64,000 nucleotides of DNA from an uncultured Coriobacteriaceae bacterium. Lineage in GTDB: Bacteria > Actinomycetota > Coriobacteriia > Coriobacteriales > Atopobiaceae. The number at the start of each line of letters is the position of its first letter. Position 1 is the stretch's first letter. The notes beneath the pieces are model-generated. The model was not told where the DNA came from. It saw only the letters and a list, made by a program, of their open reading frames with translations, and made no database searches. Below are positions 62,148 through 64,000 of the stretch, piece after piece. Where the stretch lies: assembly GCA_902788705.1 (NCBI GenBank), contig CADALE010000001.1, positions 177,911-241,910 on the forward strand, given 5' to 3'. Both the position numbers and the translations under genes were made by a program.

Positions 62148-63521
62148 ATGTCCGATACCGCCCACGTCCTTAACTTCGATCCTTGGCATCCGCTGCCCAA
62201 CCCGCCCGCGTCCAGCTATTCGTATTCCCTCTCGATGCAGGTCTCGCCTTACGAGTACACGAACTGGCGTGACGAGACCATGTCGTGGAAGACCACCTGC
62301 TACCTGCATTCTGGCCTGAACCCCACCGATACGCTTGCGATCCGCGGCGAACGCGTGCTCGACTTTCTCGCCAGGGTCTGCGCGACCAACATGGATAACT
62401 TCGAGGTCGGTCGCATCAAGCACGGCCTGTGTGTCGACGAACAGGGCCGCATCGTCGTAGATGGCGTCATGATGCGTACTGCCGAGGACGAGGTCACGAC
62501 GTATTGGATGTCGCCCCTCATCAACCACTACGTCAAAAATGTCTATGGTGAGGAATTCGGTGTGACCGGCGAGGTCTTGACTGGCAAGGTCTTTCTGTTC
62601 CAGATTGGTGGGCCGAAATCCCTCGAGGTTGTCGAAAAGGCTACCGGCGAGAACTTCCATGATATGAAGCACCTTCGATTCCGCGATTCCACGATCTGCG
62701 GGCATCCTGTGAGGATCTGCAGGGTTGGCATGGCAGGCACGCTGGCATACGAGGTGCACGGGGCGTTCGAGGATACCTACGAGATCTACAACAAGCTTTG
62801 GGAAGTCGGGCAGCCGCTCGGCATGCGCCGTTTGGGCTCGCACTGCTACTGCATGAACCATGGCGAGAACGGCTATCCGCAGTTCGGGGTTCACTTCGCT
62901 TATCCCATACCGGAAGACCAGGAATTCCTCGACTATGTCCGTACGACTGAGGACAGGCTCCAGAACGGGATTTTCGTCGTCGAGGGCCAGTTCATGCTCG
63001 ACGGCTCAGCTGCCTGCAATCGCGACTACTTCGTGCACAACCCCTACGAGTTCGGCTGGGGGAAGATGATCAAGTTCGATCACGACTTCATTGGAAGGGA
63101 AGCTTGCGAGCGCCTCGCATCCGACCCCTCGACCCGCAGAATCGTGACCTACGAATGGAATGCCGACGACATCGCTGAGGTCTTCGCGAGCCAGTTCAAG
63201 GGCGATGGGGAAGAGCCCTACAAGCCCATCGAGGGGCCGAGTGACACTGAATACTGGTTGGGCGGCGTCACCCATCACGATCTCGTCCTCGATGAGGCGG
63301 GCAACGTCATTGGCACCTCCTTCGGCCGCCAGAACGCCTGCTACTTCCGCCATATGATCTCGATCGGCTGTGTCGATCCGCAGTATGCCGAGGAGGGGAG
63401 CGACGTCTACGTCCTCTGGGGCAACCCCGGCCAGCGCCAAAAGAAGATTCGCGCCAAGATTGCGCGCTATCCCTACAACAACGTCCTGCGTTCGGACTCT
63501 ACCGACGTCAGCACGCTTTAG
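62148..63521 (+). CDS. GcvT-family / LigM-like putative THF-dependent demethylase (457 aa)
   Basis: A folate-binding aminomethyltransferase fold: CATNMDNFEVGRIKHGLCVD, GRIVVDGVMMRTAEDE, YWMSP, then RVGMAGTLAYEVHG ('GYxGExG'-like step) and GKMIKFDHDFIGREA. The length (457) is longer than GcvT (about 365) and close to LigM/DesA O-demethylases, which move methyl groups from methoxy-aromatics to THF. Substrate is inferred, not shown. TAGGAGGA precedes ATG 62148. Confidence 0.75.
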   Translation: MSDTAHVLNFDPWHPLPNPPASSYSYSLSMQVSPYEYTNWRDETMSWKTTCYLHSGLNPTDTLAIRGERVLDFLARVCATNMDNFEVGRIKHGLCVDEQGRIVVDGVMMRTAEDEVTTYWMSPLINHYVKNVYGEEFGVTGEVLTGKVFLFQIGGPKSLEVVEKATGENFHDMKHLRFRDSTICGHPVRICRVGMAGTLAYEVHGAFEDTYEIYNKLWEVGQPLGMRRLGSHCYCMNHGENGYPQFGVHFAYPIPEDQEFLDYVRTTEDRLQNGIFVVEGQFMLDGSAACNRDYFVHNPYEFGWGKMIKFDHDFIGREACERLASDPSTRRIVTYEWNADDIAEVFASQFKGDGEEPYKPIEGPSDTEYWLGGVTHHDLVLDEAGNVIGTSFGRQNACYFRHMISIGCVDPQYAEEGSDVYVLWGNPGQRQKKIRAKIARYPYNNVLRSDSTDVSTL

Positions 63522-63557
63522 CGGTTTCAGAGTCATCAAAACCAAAAAGAATTTGCC

Positions 63558-63728
63558 ATGCCCACACCGCAGATTAAGCTAAGTCCCTTCGCGCAGAACC
63601 TCGTTCCGCGCAACGCCACCAGCGACCAAGCGTGTATCAAAGCTCGCGTTTCACTCTTCCGTCATATCAAGGAAGGTCGTAACGAGAACTTCGATACGGA
63701 GACCATTCCGCACCCCGTATTTGCGTAG
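63558..63728 (+). CDS. Short ORF after the LigM-like gene (56 aa), possibly a gene start fragment
   Basis: ATG 63558 opens a frame ending at TAG 63726. It reads MPTPQIKLSPFAQNLVPRNA and ends FDTETIPHPVFA. Ribosome-binding site weak (AAAGAATTTGCC). The sequence looks like the N-terminal part of a larger soluble enzyme cut short. No family recognised. Confidence 0.3.
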   Translation: MPTPQIKLSPFAQNLVPRNATSDQACIKARVSLFRHIKEGRNENFDTETIPHPVFA

Positions 63729-64000
63729 GGACCCATGCCGCGGTCGAAATCCCTGTTGGTGAAGCGACTGCTGATGATCTTAGCACGTAGCAAACACGTT
63801 TGAAAGATTCTGAGGGTCTGGATAATGACGAGGCGCCTTCCGAAGATGGAAGGCGCCTCCTGCATCAAACCGAATAATTCGTTTACGGGATGCCTCTCAG
63901 CGATGGTGCTCGGGCCAACCATCAACTTGTAGGCTCCCTCGCCAGCGCTAGCCAATGAATCGTGGGTTTCGGAGGAAGCGATGCATCCTGAATAATCTTC
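63662..64000 (-). CDS. Possible 3' end of a minus-strand gene entering from the right edge
   Basis: Read from the window edge, an open frame gives SSETHDSLASAGEGAYKLMV, then GPSTIAERHPV. The GxYxLMVGPST step recalls the C-terminal fibronectin-like domain of GH3 beta-glucosidases. The frame then runs through a strong hairpin at 63830-63859 and another 55 codons of dubious sequence to a stop at 63662. The true end may be frameshifted or degraded. Confidence 0.25.
   Translation of the reverse strand, partial: EDYSGCIASSETHDSLASAGEGAYKLMVGPSTIAERHPVNELFGLMQEAPSIFGRRLVIIQTLRIFQTCLLRAKIISSRFTNRDFDRGMGPYANTGCGMVSVSKFSLRPSLI
63830..63859. terminator. Perfect 12-bp hairpin, probable terminator
   Basis: GAGGCGCCTTCC and GGAAGGCGCCTC pair perfectly around GAAGAT. 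No strong T-run on either side. It could end transcription from either direction in this gap. Confidence 0.6.

Overview
The window is a high-GC chromosomal segment, roughly 60-65% G+C by eye, that reads like an anaerobic gut or oral actinobacterium. The class Coriobacteriia (an Olsenella/Atopobiaceae-like organism) is my best inference. The grounds are high GC with strong AGGAGG-type ribosome-binding sites, a ferredoxin-dependent indolepyruvate oxidoreductase next to an aryl-CoA ligase, a Tat-type peptide-binding lipoprotein, and fermentative peptide and sugar genes. No rRNA, tRNA or CRISPR array was seen.

Layout. 1-5.4 kb: the tail of a GH32-like gene, a small conserved protein, a Nudix enzyme, a small DMT permease, a Ser/Gly-rich TPM-like membrane protein and an M3 oligopeptidase. 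5.6-12.9 kb: a complete oligopeptide ABC operon, oppABCDF, on the minus strand; OppC carries an unusually large extracytoplasmic insert. 14.1-17.8 kb: iorA-iorB-paaK, for oxidising aryl-pyruvates to aryl-acetyl-CoA. 17.9-25.6 kb: two HAD phosphatases (one fused to a racemase-like half domain), an M20 peptidase, a LacI regulator, a GDPD and an FAD oxidoreductase. 25.7-29.4 kb: a LuxR regulator followed by SDR, PanB-like and SDR genes, an unassigned catabolic or biosynthetic cluster. 29.6-40.9 kb: housekeeping and accessory genes, including 5-FTHF cyclo-ligase, a DMT permease, methyltransferases, two ATC-hydrolase-family paralogues, endonuclease V, a GH1 6-phospho-beta-glucosidase, two GNATs, a Phd/ParE-type toxin-antitoxin pair and a TfoX-N protein.

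40.2-52.4 kb is a defence and mobile island. It holds gene remnants, an RHH regulator and a type I restriction-modification operon (hsdM-hsdS-hsdR). An AbiJ-like gene sits between hsdS and hsdR, and two predicted PD-(D/E)XK proteins follow. After these come a broken prophage scaffold gene, a truncated capsid gene and a frameshifted membrane-protein gene. 52.8-59.4 kb: a uridine-kinase-like gene, membrane proteins, and a nudC / deoxynucleotide N-hydrolase-like / PARG-like group dealing with NAD and ADP-ribose chemistry. 59.5-64 kb: a deletion-fused transketolase pseudogene, a PucR-type activator and a GcvT/LigM-like methyltransferase (putative THF-dependent demethylase).

A second theme is intergenic palindromes. 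At least five unrelated families occur in 64 kb: two long perfect palindromes with a shared core, two copies of a short hairpin with an 8-nt loop, a 52-bp tandem array, a 62-bp tandem array, and a GGGGCTACC-type hairpin. In several of them the copies differ at paired positions in a way that keeps the stem, so the fold rather than the sequence appears to be what is kept.
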